Shown one piece after another: positions 5,648 to 13,197 of a stretch of DNA of 22,856 bases (position 1 is the stretch's first letter; every line of letters begins with the position of its first letter). The position numbers were made by a program, and so were the translations under genes. Source of the stretch: an uncultured Eubacteriales bacterium. Lineage in GTDB: Bacteria > Bacillota_A > Clostridia > Oscillospirales > Oscillospiraceae. The DNA lies in assembly GCA_949739085.1 (NCBI GenBank), contig CATIYU010000073.1, positions 1-22,856 of the forward strand. Direction: 5' to 3'. The notes below the pieces were generated by a model. That model was given only the letters and a program-made list of their open reading frames with translations, ran no database searches and was not told where the DNA came from.

Positions 5648-8061
5648 CGCCTCCCCTTCGCCCCCGGCAGCTTCGGGACCCGTACGGGCTTCAGAAGGCG
5701 TCCCAGAGCCCGCAGGGGCCGTCCGTTGGCCAGGTCCACCGCCCCCTGGGCCAGGTTCCAGGGCAGCAGCGGCCCCGCGGACATGGAGATGGACCGCATG
5801 GAGTTGGTCTCCAGGATATGGCGGGTAAAAAGGGCTCCCTTGACGCGGTTGTCCCGCTCCGGCCCCTCGGGAAGGCGCAGCGCAAGCTGCATCTGTACCC
5901 CGGCCACCCCTGCTGCGGCGGCGTACAGGAACCGGCCCACGGGCCGCAGCCGGAAGTCGGAGAACCGGGACTCCAGCGTCAGCGGAAGACAGGGCGGCGG
6001 CGCGGGGAGCTTGAGGCCGCTCATAGCCTCGAAAGCCGCCGTAGTCATCCGCTCCAGGTCCGCCCCCCGGTAGGCCGGGTCCGGCGGGCAGGAACCCGCG
6101 TCCCCCTCCAAGTCCAGGGATTTCTCCAGCTGTACGCTCTGGCAGTCGGAACAGAGCTGGAACCGGTACCGGCCCCTCTCCATCACCCACCGGTCCTCCT
6201 GGATGTGGAACCAGCGCAGCTCTTTCAGGGGCACGGTGATGGACACGGTCTTCTCCTCCCCCGCCGCCAGGTAAACCTTCTGGAACCCCCGCAGCTCCCG
6301 CCGGGGCTTCCACATGCCCTCCGGTCCCTGTACATAGAGCTGCACCACCTCGGCGGCGGCCATCCTCCCGGTGTTTGCCACCCGGCAGGAGACCACCGCC
6401 GCGTCTCCCTCCCGGCGCAGCTCCATGCGGCTGTAGCGGAAGCTGGCGTAGGTAAGGCCGTAGCCAAAGGGGTAACGGACCTGCTTCCCGGCGGTGAGGT
6501 AGTAGCGGTAGCCCACGTAGACGCTCTCCTGATAGATCTCCTGGCTCAGCCGCCCAAAGGAAGCCCCAAAGGGCACGTCCCCGTAGGACATGGGCCAGGT
6601 CTCCGCCAGGCGGCCGGAGGGGGACCGGTCTCCGAAGAGCAGCTCCGCTACCGCGGTACCGCCGTTCTGCCCAGGGAGGGCCATATACAAAATGGCGTTC
6701 ATGCCCTCCGGCGCCTCCACCGCCGCGCCGCCAAACAGCACCAGCACCAGCTTTTTTCCCGTCCGCCGGAGGGCGTCGATGAGAGCCAGCTGGTTTTCCG
6801 GCAGGCGCATGTGCCTGCGGTCCCGGCCCTCACATTCGTCGAAGTCGGTGAGGCCCGCGAAAATCAAAATGGTATCGCACTCCGCCGCCTGCGCCGCCGC
6901 TTGGGCGGCCAGCGCCGCGTCCGGACCGCCCCCGGCCCGGTAGCCCTGGGCGTACTGGCAGGCAGCGCCACGGCGGTCAAAGGCATCCCGGGGGCTTACC
7001 ACCTGGGTGGGGTTGACCATGGAGCTGCCCGCCCCCTGGTAGCGCATCTTCTCAAACAGTTCCCCCGCCGCCAGGAGCCGTTCCGTGCCCCGCAAGGGCA
7101 AGACACCGTCGTTTTCCAGCAGCACGGCGGCGTCCGCCGCGATGGAGCCCGCCAGGTCGTGGTGGGCGGCAAAATCCACCGGCGGCGCGGGCCTGGGGGC
7201 CGTGTAGGTCTTCACCAACTGCAAAACCCGCTTGGCGGACTGGTCCAACACATCCATTTCCAGGGAACCGTCCGCAACCCCTTCCAGAATCCTACGGCGG
7301 CACTCCGCCGTATCGCCGGGCATCTCCAGGTCCAGCCCCGCCTCCAGCCCCTTTTTCCGGTCCCGGACCGCCCCCCAGTCGGTCATCACCGCCCCGGAGA
7401 ACCCCCATTCCCCCCGGAGCACGTCCGTAAGGAGCCAGCGGTTCTCCGAGCAGAGAACGCCGTTGATCCGGTTGTAGGCACACATGAGGGTGGCCGGGTT
7501 CGCCTCCCGGACCACCCGCTCAAATGGTTTGAGGTAGATCTCCCGGATGGCCCGCATATCCGCCGCGCTGTCCCCCACAAACCGGAAATCCTCGCTGTTA
7601 TTGAGGGCGAAGTGCTTCACCGACACCCCCACTCCCCTGGACTGTACCCCCTGGACCTGGGCCGCGGCCATGGCCCCCGCCAGGAGGGGGTCCTCGGAGA
7701 AGTACTCAAAATTCCGTCCGCACAGGGGGTTGCGCTTGATGTTGACCCCCGGTCCCAGCAGCAGATGGACGCCGTAGTGCCGGCACTCCGCCGCAATCGC
7801 CTCCCCCATCCGGCGGGCGTTCTCCGGGTTCCAGCTGGAGGCCAGGGCGGCGGCGGTGGGAAAGGCCGTGGCGGGCAGACTCTGGGCCGAGCCGTTGTCC
7901 TGCTTGCCGGTCTGCTTGCGCAGGCCGTGGGGACCGTCGGCCATGCACAGGGCGGGAATACCCAGGCGGGGAATCGGGTTGGTGTACATAAAGCGGGTTC
8001 CGGAAACCAGCGCGGCCTTCTCCTCCACGGTGAGCTGGGGGATGAGAGATGGAATCTGCAT
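5644..8061 (-). CDS. Glycoside hydrolase family 3 (beta-glucosidase-type)
   Basis: GH3 enzymes remove terminal beta-linked sugars such as glucose or xylose from oligosaccharides or plant glycosides by a retaining mechanism. The 805-residue product has no signal peptide, so it acts inside the cell. Seen in order: MADGPHGLRKQ (40-50); the substrate-binding CGRNFEYFSEDP and SVKHFALNNSE (~114-157); and VMTDWGA with the nucleophile Asp228. Then comes the second alpha/beta domain with a GLTDFDECEGRDR acid/base region, and a fibronectin-III-like domain (VSCRVANTGRMAAAEVVQLYV). A clostridial-type C-terminal extension of about 100 residues follows. The ATG at 8061 follows GGGAGG; the longer frame from 8154 would run through the leader hairpin. 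No sugar transporter is adjacent, so the true substrate is unknown. Confidence 0.93.
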   Translation of the reverse strand: MQIPSLIPQLTVEEKAALVSGTRFMYTNPIPRLGIPALCMADGPHGLRKQTGKQDNGSAQSLPATAFPTAAALASSWNPENARRMGEAIAAECRHYGVHLLLGPGVNIKRNPLCGRNFEYFSEDPLLAGAMAAAQVQGVQSRGVGVSVKHFALNNSEDFRFVGDSAADMRAIREIYLKPFERVVREANPATLMCAYNRINGVLCSENRWLLTDVLRGEWGFSGAVMTDWGAVRDRKKGLEAGLDLEMPGDTAECRRRILEGVADGSLEMDVLDQSAKRVLQLVKTYTAPRPAPPVDFAAHHDLAGSIAADAAVLLENDGVLPLRGTERLLAAGELFEKMRYQGAGSSMVNPTQVVSPRDAFDRRGAACQYAQGYRAGGGPDAALAAQAAAQAAECDTILIFAGLTDFDECEGRDRRHMRLPENQLALIDALRRTGKKLVLVLFGGAAVEAPEGMNAILYMALPGQNGGTAVAELLFGDRSPSGRLAETWPMSYGDVPFGASFGRLSQEIYQESVYVGYRYYLTAGKQVRYPFGYGLTYASFRYSRMELRREGDAAVVSCRVANTGRMAAAEVVQLYVQGPEGMWKPRRELRGFQKVYLAAGEEKTVSITVPLKELRWFHIQEDRWVMERGRYRFQLCSDCQSVQLEKSLDLEGDAGSCPPDPAYRGADLERMTTAAFEAMSGLKLPAPPPCLPLTLESRFSDFRLRPVGRFLYAAAAGVAGVQMQLALRLPEGPERDNRVKGALFTRHILETNSMRSISMSAGPLLPWNLAQGAVDLANGRPLRALGRLLKPVRVPKLPGAKGRR

Positions 8062-8090
8062 GGCAGGTCCTCCCTTTCCTATATTGCAGA

Positions 8091-8121
8091 GGGCGGAGGA
8101 AGCGGTCCGCCTCCTCCGCCC
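8091..8121. promoter_or_regulatory. Leader hairpin of the GH3 transcript
   Basis: A perfect 10-bp inverted repeat (GGGCGGAGGA at 8091-8100, complement at 8112-8121) with a further GCGG/CCGC pair inside lies in the roughly 75-base 5' leader of the minus-strand GH3 message, about 30 bases before its start. There is no T run on the downstream side, so it is more likely a stabilising or translational element than a terminator. Confidence 0.6.
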
Positions 8122-8144
8122 CGCTGCGGACAAACTATGTACCA

Positions 8145-8173
8145 AGAATACCACGGCCCGTTATGCCTGTCAA
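8145..8173 (-). promoter_or_regulatory. Sigma-A promoter of the GH3 gene
   Basis: Read on the minus strand: a perfect TTGACA -35 (8168-8173), a 17-base spacer, and TATTCT -10 (8145-8150). An 11-base direct repeat CAAGAATACCA occurs at 8143-8153 (over the -10) and again at 8171-8181 (over the -35), 28 bases apart, which could be a regulator site. Confidence 0.85.
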
Positions 8174-8200
8174 GAATACCAGGACATAGCTGGAAAGTAT

Positions 8201-8229
8201 TTGCATTTTGAGAAAACCAGCGGTATACT
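8201..8229 (+). promoter_or_regulatory. Sigma-A promoter of the amino acid ABC operon
   Basis: TTGCAT (8201-8206), a 17-base spacer and TATACT (8224-8229). It stands back to back with the GH3 promoter, with 27 bases between the two -35 boxes. A near-dyad GGTATA-C-TGTACC (8222-8234) overlaps the -10 and start site, and ATTTGCA/TGCAAAT (8199-8205, 8235-8241) flanks the whole promoter; either may be an operator. Confidence 0.82.
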
Positions 8230-8264
8230 GTACCTGCAAATCCAGAACAAAGGAGCGGATGCCT

Positions 8265-8936
8265 ATGCTGAGCCAACGGCTCGCGGAAATTCTCGTGGAT
8301 TCCTTCCCCAAAATCCTCCTACCGGGCCTAACTATGACGATCCCGCTGACAGCCATCGCCTTTACCTGCGCTATGGTCATTGCAGTGGCGGCGGCCATGG
8401 TCCAATCCGCTAATGTCCGGGGCCTCAAACAGCTGGCCCGGTTCTATATCTGGGTCTTCCGGGGGACACCCCTGCTGGTGCAACTCTTTGTGGTGTTTTA
8501 CGGCCTGCCGGATCTGGGCGTCCGCATGGACCCCTTCCCCGCAGCGGTGCTGGTATTCTCCCTCAACGAGGGGGCCTACTGCGCGGAGACCGTCCGGGCG
8601 GCGCTGGAGGCGGTGCCCGCCGGGCAGCTGGAGGCGGGCTACTGCGTGGGAATGACCTGGTGGCAGACCATGAGGCGGATCATCCTGCCCCAGGCCATGC
8701 GCACCGCCTTCCCACCCCTCTCCAACTCCCTCATCGCCATGGTGAAGGACACCTCCCTGGCCGCCAACATCACGGTGGTGGAGATGTTCCAGGCCACCCG
8801 GCAGATCAACGCCACAGTCTATGAGCCCCTGGCGCTGTACATAGAGGTGGGCCTTATCTACCTGCTGTTCTCCACCGTGCTGACCTGGCTCCAGCGGATG
8901 GGGGAAAAGCGGCTGAATGTGTATCAGGAGGGCTGA
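8265..8936 (+). CDS. Polar amino acid ABC transporter permease (cystine-like)
   Basis: This is the membrane subunit of an importer of the His/Glu/Gln/cystine family, probably working as a dimer. The 223-residue protein has about five membrane segments. It carries the family sequence FRGTPLLVQLFVVFYGLP, and then the EAA loop that docks the ATPase, EAGYCVGMTWWQTMRRIILPQA. The tail VEMFQATRQINATVYEPLALYIE resembles cystine permeases (TcyB/TcyL type). Two in-frame ATGs lie at 8259 and 8265. I choose 8265 because the AGGAG at 8251-8255 is only 3 bases from the first but 9 from the second. A longer frame from 8208 would overlap the promoter. It is the first gene of a three-gene operon. The substrate is inferred from similarity only. 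Confidence 0.88.
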   Translation: MLSQRLAEILVDSFPKILLPGLTMTIPLTAIAFTCAMVIAVAAAMVQSANVRGLKQLARFYIWVFRGTPLLVQLFVVFYGLPDLGVRMDPFPAAVLVFSLNEGAYCAETVRAALEAVPAGQLEAGYCVGMTWWQTMRRIILPQAMRTAFPPLSNSLIAMVKDTSLAANITVVEMFQATRQINATVYEPLALYIEVGLIYLLFSTVLTWLQRMGEKRLNVYQEG

Positions 8937-8939
8937 GAA

Positions 8940-9704
8940 ATGGTGCTGGAAGCGAAAAATGTGCGCAAGTCCTTCGGCGCTCTGGAGGTACTCCGGGGCG
9001 TGGACCTTGCCATGGAGAAGGGGGACGTGACGGCGGTGCTGGGACCCAGCGGCTCCGGAAAAACCACCCTTCTCCGGTGCCTAAACCTGCTGGAGGCTGC
9101 GGACAGCGGGTCCCTGACCCTGGGCGGAGAGGTCTTTCCGTTGGACCGCGTCCCACGGCGGGACGCGGTGCGGCTGCGAAAACGGACGGCCTTTGTCTTT
9201 CAGGACTACAACCTCTTCCGCAACAAGACCGCCCTGGAGAACGTGGCCGAGGGTCTGGTGGTAGCCCGGCGGGTCCCTAAGCTCCAGGCGGAGAAGACCG
9301 CTCTCCATGCCCTGGAGAAGGTGGGGTTATCGGACCGCCGGGACCACTACCCCCATCAGCTCTCCGGTGGACAACAGCAGCGGGTAGCCATTGCCCGGGC
9401 CATTGCCGCAGACCCGGAGGTCATCTACTTTGACGAGCCCACCTCCGCCCTGGACCCGGAGCTGACTGGCGAGGTGCTGGCCGTTATGCGGCGGCTGGCA
9501 GAGGAGGGGATGACCATGCTGGTGGTGACCCACGAGATGGGCTTTGCCCGAAATGTGTCCAACAAGGCCGTTTTCATGGAGGACGGCTTGGTGGTGGAGT
9601 CCGGCGCGGCGCGGGAGCTTTTCGAGCAACCCCGGCAGGAGCGGACAAAAGCCTTTTTGAAAACGGCAGGCGGGTCCGCCGGTGAAGAGACCGCACGATC
9701 ATAA
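8940..9704 (+). CDS. Polar amino acid ABC transporter ATP-binding protein
   Basis: This is the ATPase that powers the importer formed with the preceding permease and the following lipoprotein. The 254-residue sequence has all nucleotide-binding motifs intact: Walker A GPSGSGKT (35-42), Q-loop Gln88 in VFQDYNLF, signature LSGGQQQR (141-148), Walker B VIYFDEP with catalytic Glu166, D-loop SALD, and the switch His198 in VVTHEM. The FQxYNLF and [13 protein letters not shown] segments are typical of the amino acid (HisP/GlnQ/TcyC) subfamily. It starts 3 bases after the permease stop. The C-terminus carries a short polar tail ([11 protein letters not shown]). Confidence 0.93.
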   Translation: MVLEAKNVRKSFGALEVLRGVDLAMEKGDVTAVLGPSGSGKTTLLRCLNLLEAADSGSLTLGGEVFPLDRVPRRDAVRLRKRTAFVFQDYNLFRNKTALENVAEGLVVARRVPKLQAEKTALHALEKVGLSDRRDHYPHQLSGGQQQRVAIARAIAADPEVIYFDEPTSALDPELTGEVLAVMRRLAEEGMTMLVVTHEMGFARNVSNKAVFMEDGLVVESGAARELFEQPRQERTKAFLKTAGGSAGEETARS

Positions 9705-9719
9705 AAAGGAGCGAACATC

Positions 9720-10508
9720 ATGAAAAGAAAAAGCCTTGCGGCCCTGGCGGCTGTCCTGCTAGTCCTGCTGTCCGGATGCGGCGGGAAGACCCCGGACCTC
9801 CTGGACCAGATCCGGGAGAAGGGGGAGATCGTAGTAGCTATGGAGGGTACCTGGGCTCCATGGACCTACCACGACGAGAGCGGCGCACTGGTGGGCTACG
9901 ACGTGGAGGTGGCCCAGCACATCGCGGAGAAGCTGGGGGTGGAAGCCGCTTTTGTAGAGGGGGAGTGGGACGGCCTGCTGGCGGGCCTGAACGCCGGGCG
10001 GTATGACGTCATGGTCAACGGCGTGGAAATCGACGGGGACCGGCGGGAGAAGTACGACTTCTCCGACCCCTACGCCTACAACCGCACCGCCGTCATTGTC
10101 CGCTCGGACGACAACAGTATTCAGTCCATGGAGGACCTCAGCGGCAAAACCACCGCCAACACCCTCAACAGCACCTACGCCGCCCTGGCGAAGCGCTACG
10201 GGGCGGAAGTCACCGGCGTGGACGACTTTGTTCAGACCATTGAGCTGCTGAACAGCGGCCGCATTGACGCCACCCTCAACGCCGACGTCAGCTACTACGA
10301 CTATATGGCCCAGCACCCAGACGCGAAAATTAAGATCGCCTGCACGGATCCGGAGGCCACCCAGGTGGCGATTCCCATGCGGAAAGGCGCGGAGAGCGCC
10401 GCCCTGCTGGAGGCCGTCAACAAGGCCCTGGCGGAGCTGGCGGCGGACGGCGTCCTCACCGAGCTGTCCATCAAGTATTTTGGCATGGATATCTCTCAAA
10501 ATTCGTAA
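9720..10508 (+). CDS. Amino acid ABC transporter substrate-binding lipoprotein (cystine-like)
   Basis: This extracellular solute-binding lipoprotein captures the substrate and delivers it to the permease. Its 262 residues start with a lipoprotein signal, a Lys/Arg-rich start then LAALAAVLLVLLSGC, with the lipid-modified Cys20. The SBP_bac_3 fold follows: GEIVVAMEGTWAPWTYHDESG, LVGYDVEVAQHIAEKLG, WDGLLAGLNAGRYDVMVNGV and YDFSDPYAYNRTAVIV. The G-T-W-A-P-W-T-Y-H-D segment and the N-G-V-E sequence resemble cystine-binding proteins of the TcyA type more than glutamine or histidine ones, but this is a judgement from memory. AAAAAGGAG precedes the ATG. A hairpin terminator follows the stop, closing the operon. 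Confidence 0.9.
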   Translation: MKRKSLAALAAVLLVLLSGCGGKTPDLLDQIREKGEIVVAMEGTWAPWTYHDESGALVGYDVEVAQHIAEKLGVEAAFVEGEWDGLLAGLNAGRYDVMVNGVEIDGDRREKYDFSDPYAYNRTAVIVRSDDNSIQSMEDLSGKTTANTLNSTYAALAKRYGAEVTGVDDFVQTIELLNSGRIDATLNADVSYYDYMAQHPDAKIKIACTDPEATQVAIPMRKGAESAALLEAVNKALAELAADGVLTELSIKYFGMDISQNS

Positions 10509-10512
10509 AGAC

Positions 10513-10550
10513 AGCCCCCTGGAGCCCCGGCGGTTCCAGGGGGCTCTGTT
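10513..10550 (+). terminator. Intrinsic terminator of the amino acid ABC operon
   Basis: A perfect 11-bp stem (AGCCCCCTGGA at 10513-10523 with its complement at 10535-10545) with an 11-base loop begins 5 bases after the lipoprotein stop and is followed by CTGTT. The T run is short, so efficiency may be partial. Confidence 0.75.
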
Positions 10551-10567
10551 GCTGGCGGAAAAAATGC

Positions 10568-10595
10568 TTGACAAATGGGGCAAATGGGTTACAAT
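10568..10595 (+). promoter_or_regulatory. Sigma-A promoter of the EIIC gene
   Basis: A perfect TTGACA -35 (10568-10573), a 16-base spacer and TACAAT -10 (10590-10595), about 57 bases upstream of the start codon. It is one of the best promoter matches in the window. Confidence 0.85.
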
Positions 10596-10606
10596 AGAGC
10601 AGGTAT

Positions 10607-10618
10607 GTGTCAAGACAC
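10607..10618. promoter_or_regulatory. Small dyad next to the EIIC transcription start
   Basis: GTGTC-AA-GACAC lies 12 bases after the -10 box, at the expected first transcribed bases. The position fits a repressor site or a short 5' hairpin. Which regulator is unknown. Confidence 0.35.
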
Positions 10619-10651
10619 GTGCCTAAATTAATCGAAACCGGGTGGAAGGAA

Positions 10652-11752
10652 ATGGAGAAAGTAACCGCGTTTCTCAAACGCAAAAACATCGTCATATCCG
10701 GCAGGCGCTACGGCATCGACGCGCTGGGGGCCATGGCCCAGGGCCTCTTTTGCTCCCTGCTCATCGGCACCATTGTAAAAACTCTGGGGGAACAGGCGGG
10801 CATAGCGTTCCTGGTGGAGGTGGGCGGCTATGCATCCGCCATGAGCGGCGCGGCCATGGCCATCGCCATCGGGTCCGCTCTGAAAGCGCCGCCGCTGGTG
10901 CTGTTCTCCCTGGCCACGGTGGGCTACGCCGCCAACGCCTTGGGAAGCACGAGCCTGATTCCAGAGCAGACCGGGGCAGGCGGACCTCTGGCGGTGTTAT
11001 TCATCGCCATTATTGCCGCCGAATCCGGCAAGGCGGTATCCAAGGAGACAAGAATCGACATCCTGGTAACCCCGCTGGTGACGATACTGGTGGGCGTGGG
11101 GCTGTCCGCGTGGTGGGCCCCGGCCATTGGCACCGCCGCCACAGCGGTGGGCAACATCATCATGTGGGCCACGGATTTGCAGCCCTTCCTGATGGGTGTT
11201 GTGGTCTCCGTGGTCATCGGCGTGGCCCTGACGCTGCCCATCTCCTCGGCGGCCATCTGCGCGGCCCTGGGGCTGACGGGCCTGGCAGGCGGCGCGGCGG
11301 TGGCGGGGTGCTGCGCCAACATGGTGGGCTTCGCGGTGCTCAGCTTCCGGGAGAACCGCTGGGGAGGACTGGTGAGCCAGGGCCTGGGTACGTCTATGCT
11401 GCAAATGGGGAACATTGTGAAGAACCCCCGGGTCTGGCTTCCGGCGATTCTGACCTCCGCCATTACGGGGCCCCTCTCTACATGCCTCTTTAAGCTGGAG
11501 ATGAACGGGCCGCCGGTGTCGTCGGGCATGGGGACCTGCGGTCTGGTGGGGCAGATCGGCGTGTGGACGGGCTGGCTCTCCCCCAGCGAGCGCGCCATCG
11601 CCAACGGCGCTGCGGCCATCACTCCGGGGACCATGGACTGGCTGGGCCTGATTCTGATTTCCTTTGTGCTGCCCGCCGTGCTGTGCTGGGCCTTCGGGAT
11701 TTTCTTCCGGAGGATTGGCTGGATCAAACCCGGAGATTTAACTCTGGAATAG
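10652..11752 (+). CDS. pfoR-type PTS EIIC-like membrane protein
   Basis: A 366-residue membrane protein of the PTS_EIIC_2 / PfoR family, named after a putative regulator of perfringolysin in Clostridium perfringens. It has about ten hydrophobic segments. Family features include RYGIDALGAMAQGLFCSLLIG near the N-terminus, the glycine-rich ALGLTGLAGGAAVAGCCANMVGFA, and GLGTSMLQMGNIVKNPRVWLP followed by KLEMNGPPVSSGMGTCGLVGQIG. It resembles the sugar-carrying IIC subunit of phosphotransferase systems, but no IIA or IIB gene is adjacent, so it may use distant partners or act without phosphorylation. The ATG at 10652 sits behind a GGTGGAAGGA tract; the upstream frame from 10607 would begin in the promoter region. 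The substrate is unknown. It is flanked by its own promoter and terminator, so it is monocistronic. Confidence 0.85.
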   Translation: MEKVTAFLKRKNIVISGRRYGIDALGAMAQGLFCSLLIGTIVKTLGEQAGIAFLVEVGGYASAMSGAAMAIAIGSALKAPPLVLFSLATVGYAANALGSTSLIPEQTGAGGPLAVLFIAIIAAESGKAVSKETRIDILVTPLVTILVGVGLSAWWAPAIGTAATAVGNIIMWATDLQPFLMGVVVSVVIGVALTLPISSAAICAALGLTGLAGGAAVAGCCANMVGFAVLSFRENRWGGLVSQGLGTSMLQMGNIVKNPRVWLPAILTSAITGPLSTCLFKLEMNGPPVSSGMGTCGLVGQIGVWTGWLSPSERAIANGAAAITPGTMDWLGLILISFVLPAVLCWAFGIFFRRIGWIKPGDLTLE

Positions 11753-11757
11753 CGCAA

Positions 11758-11800
11758 AAACCCGCCTGGAACCGGCATTCCAGGCGGGTTTCCCCTATCT
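11758..11800 (+). terminator. Intrinsic terminator after the EIIC gene
   Basis: A perfect 14-bp stem (11758-11771 AAACCCGCCTGGAA, complement at 11778-11791) with a 6-base loop, starting 5 bases after the stop and ending in TTT then a pyrimidine-rich tail. It isolates the EIIC gene from the hydantoin operon. Confidence 0.88.
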
Positions 11801-11840
11801 TTCAGTTAAATGGGGACCGCCAGGGTTGGGGTGATGTGCA

Positions 11841-11862
11841 CAAATTGTCAACTGGCAATTTG
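11841..11862. promoter_or_regulatory. Upstream dyad of the hydantoin operon promoter
   Basis: CAAATTG and CAATTTG (7-bp perfect inverted repeat, 8-base spacer) end 24 bases before the -35 box. The position would suit an activator or a second repressor site. The rest of 11801-11886 shows nothing coding. Confidence 0.35.
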
Positions 11863-11886
11863 GTAATAATCCCCGAGAAAATGCCG

Positions 11887-11915
11887 TTGACTTCTGTCGA
11901 ATATCATGGTATTAT
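11887..11915 (+). promoter_or_regulatory. Sigma-A promoter of the hydantoin-utilisation operon
   Basis: TTGACT (11887-11892), a 17-base spacer and TATTAT (11910-11915), giving a start near 11922 and a leader of about 95 bases. The dyad at 11917-11935 covers the start site. Confidence 0.85.
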
Positions 11916-11916
11916 A

Positions 11917-11935
11917 TGCTCATCACAGATGAGCA
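11917..11935. promoter_or_regulatory. Perfect dyad operator over the hydantoin operon start site
   Basis: TGCTCATC-ACA-GATGAGCA is a perfect 8-bp inverted repeat immediately after the -10 box. The half-site CTCATC recurs at 11990-11995 (GCTACTCATC, in an imperfect dyad 11989-12008 that runs into the ribosome binding site). A related CTACTCA dyad lies at 19019-19036 before the regulator gene. A role as the binding site of the FCD regulator at 19067 is inference. Confidence 0.6.
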
Positions 11936-12015
11936 GTGCGGAAGGGACGACGGCGGCATGGCACCGCCATTTAAATCTCTCACAAGCTACTCATCGCTAA
12001 CGAGGAGTTGAGGCG

Positions 12016-13182
12016 GTGAAGATCAACGCACAGCGGCTGCAAGCCTGTATAGAGGCACTGGGCAGGGTTGGATTTCAGGAGGGCCTGGGTACCAGCCGCC
12101 CAGCCTATTCCCCGGCGTTTCTGGCCGGACGGGACATGGTGCGCGGCTGGATGGAGGAGGCCGGACTGGAGACCGCCGTGGACCCGGTGGGGAACCTCAC
12201 AGGGCGGCTGGCCGGGTCCTCCGGAAAAATTGTCTCCATTGGCTCCCACATCGACACCGTGCCCAACGGCGGCATGTTCGACGGAGCTTACGGTGTCCTC
12301 GCCGGTATTGAGGCGGTGCGCACGCTGGTAGAGAACGGCTTCATCTGCCGGGACACCCTGGAGGTCATCGCCTTCAACGAGGAGGAGGGCAATGTGGTAG
12401 GCGGCACCTTTGGCAGCAAGTCCTTCGCCGGACAGCCCCAGGAGCAGGCCGCGCTGGAGCGGGCCGGAGCGCTGGGTATCCATCCGGCGGATGTTGCGGC
12501 CTCCCAGCGGGACCCGGCCCCCTACCGCTGCTACCTGGAGCTCCACGTGGAGCAGGGGGGCGTTCTGGAGCGGGAAGGCATCACCGCCGGTATTGTGGAC
12601 GGCATTGTAGGCATTGCACGGTTCATGGTGACCGTCCGGGGGGAGGCCAACCACGCGGGCAGCACCCCCATGGACCTGCGTGACGACGCGCTGCTCCACG
12701 CCTGCCGCCTCATCACGCGTATGGAGGCCATCAGCCGGGAGATTGATCCCCAGATGACCTGCACCGTGGGGACGCTCTCCGTGGAGCCGGGGGCGGTCAA
12801 CGTTGTGCCGGGCCGGGTTGTGTTCCCCATTGAGCTGCGCTCCATCCACATGTCCCACATCGACCAGGCTATCAGCCGCTTCCGGCAGGAGGCGGAAGGG
12901 GTGGAGGTGGAGCCGTTCCTCCGCCAGGAGCCCACCATCATGGACCCGGCGCTCCAAAAGATTCTGGAGGCGGCCTGCGAAGCACAGGGCCTGACCTTCC
13001 GGCACATGCCCAGCGGCGCGGGACATGACGCTATCAACATGGCCCTCATGACCCCTGCCGCCATGCTCTTTGTTCCCAGCGCCGGGGGCGTCAGCCACAG
13101 CATACACGAGTACACCGCGCCAGAGGATCTGGCGGCGGGGGCGCAGGTCCTGCTGGAGGCCCTGCTGTCCCTGGAGAAATAA
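12016..13182 (+). CDS. hyuC: N-carbamoyl-L-amino acid amidohydrolase / allantoate amidohydrolase family (M20)
   Basis: This binuclear metalloenzyme hydrolyses an N-carbamoyl amino acid to the free amino acid, CO2 and ammonia, the second step of hydantoin breakdown. The 388 residues show the whole M20 carbamoylase set: GSHIDTVPNGGMFDG (76-90; metal ligands His78 and Asp89), NEEEG (121-125), LELHVEQGGVLE (174-185; His177), ANHAGSTPMDLRDDAL (211-225) in the lid/dimer domain, SGAGHDA (333-339), and FVPSAGGVSHSIHEYT with His361. GTG at 12016 is the start, after a GAGGAG site. It is first in the operon, 15 bases before the racemase. Family members include allantoate hydrolases and L-specific carbamoylases; the hydantoinase and racemase downstream favour a hydantoin route. 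The side chain accepted cannot be read from motifs. Confidence 0.9.
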   Translation: MKINAQRLQACIEALGRVGFQEGLGTSRPAYSPAFLAGRDMVRGWMEEAGLETAVDPVGNLTGRLAGSSGKIVSIGSHIDTVPNGGMFDGAYGVLAGIEAVRTLVENGFICRDTLEVIAFNEEEGNVVGGTFGSKSFAGQPQEQAALERAGALGIHPADVAASQRDPAPYRCYLELHVEQGGVLEREGITAGIVDGIVGIARFMVTVRGEANHAGSTPMDLRDDALLHACRLITRMEAISREIDPQMTCTVGTLSVEPGAVNVVPGRVVFPIELRSIHMSHIDQAISRFRQEAEGVEVEPFLRQEPTIMDPALQKILEAACEAQGLTFRHMPSGAGHDAINMALMTPAAMLFVPSAGGVSHSIHEYTAPEDLAAGAQVLLEALLSLEK

Positions 13183-13197
13183 AAGGAGACGTTTCCA

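Noticed and set aside
4496..6313. 605-codon minus-strand open frame overlapping CDF and GH3 genes
   Set aside because: Translation is Gly/Ala/His-rich without motifs and conflicts with two well-supported genes.
5542..8211. Very long plus-strand open frame (889 codons) opposite the GH3 gene
   Set aside because: It is antisense to a convincing GH3 protein, has low-complexity Arg/Gly/Pro-rich translation and no ribosome binding site or domain. It is a by-product of high GC.
11952..11970. Overlapping alternative hairpins (GGCGG/CCGCC and ATGGC/GCCAT) in the hydantoin operon leader, resembling an attenuator
   Set aside because: Stems are only 5 bp, there is no T run or leader peptide, and chance is likely in GC-rich DNA.
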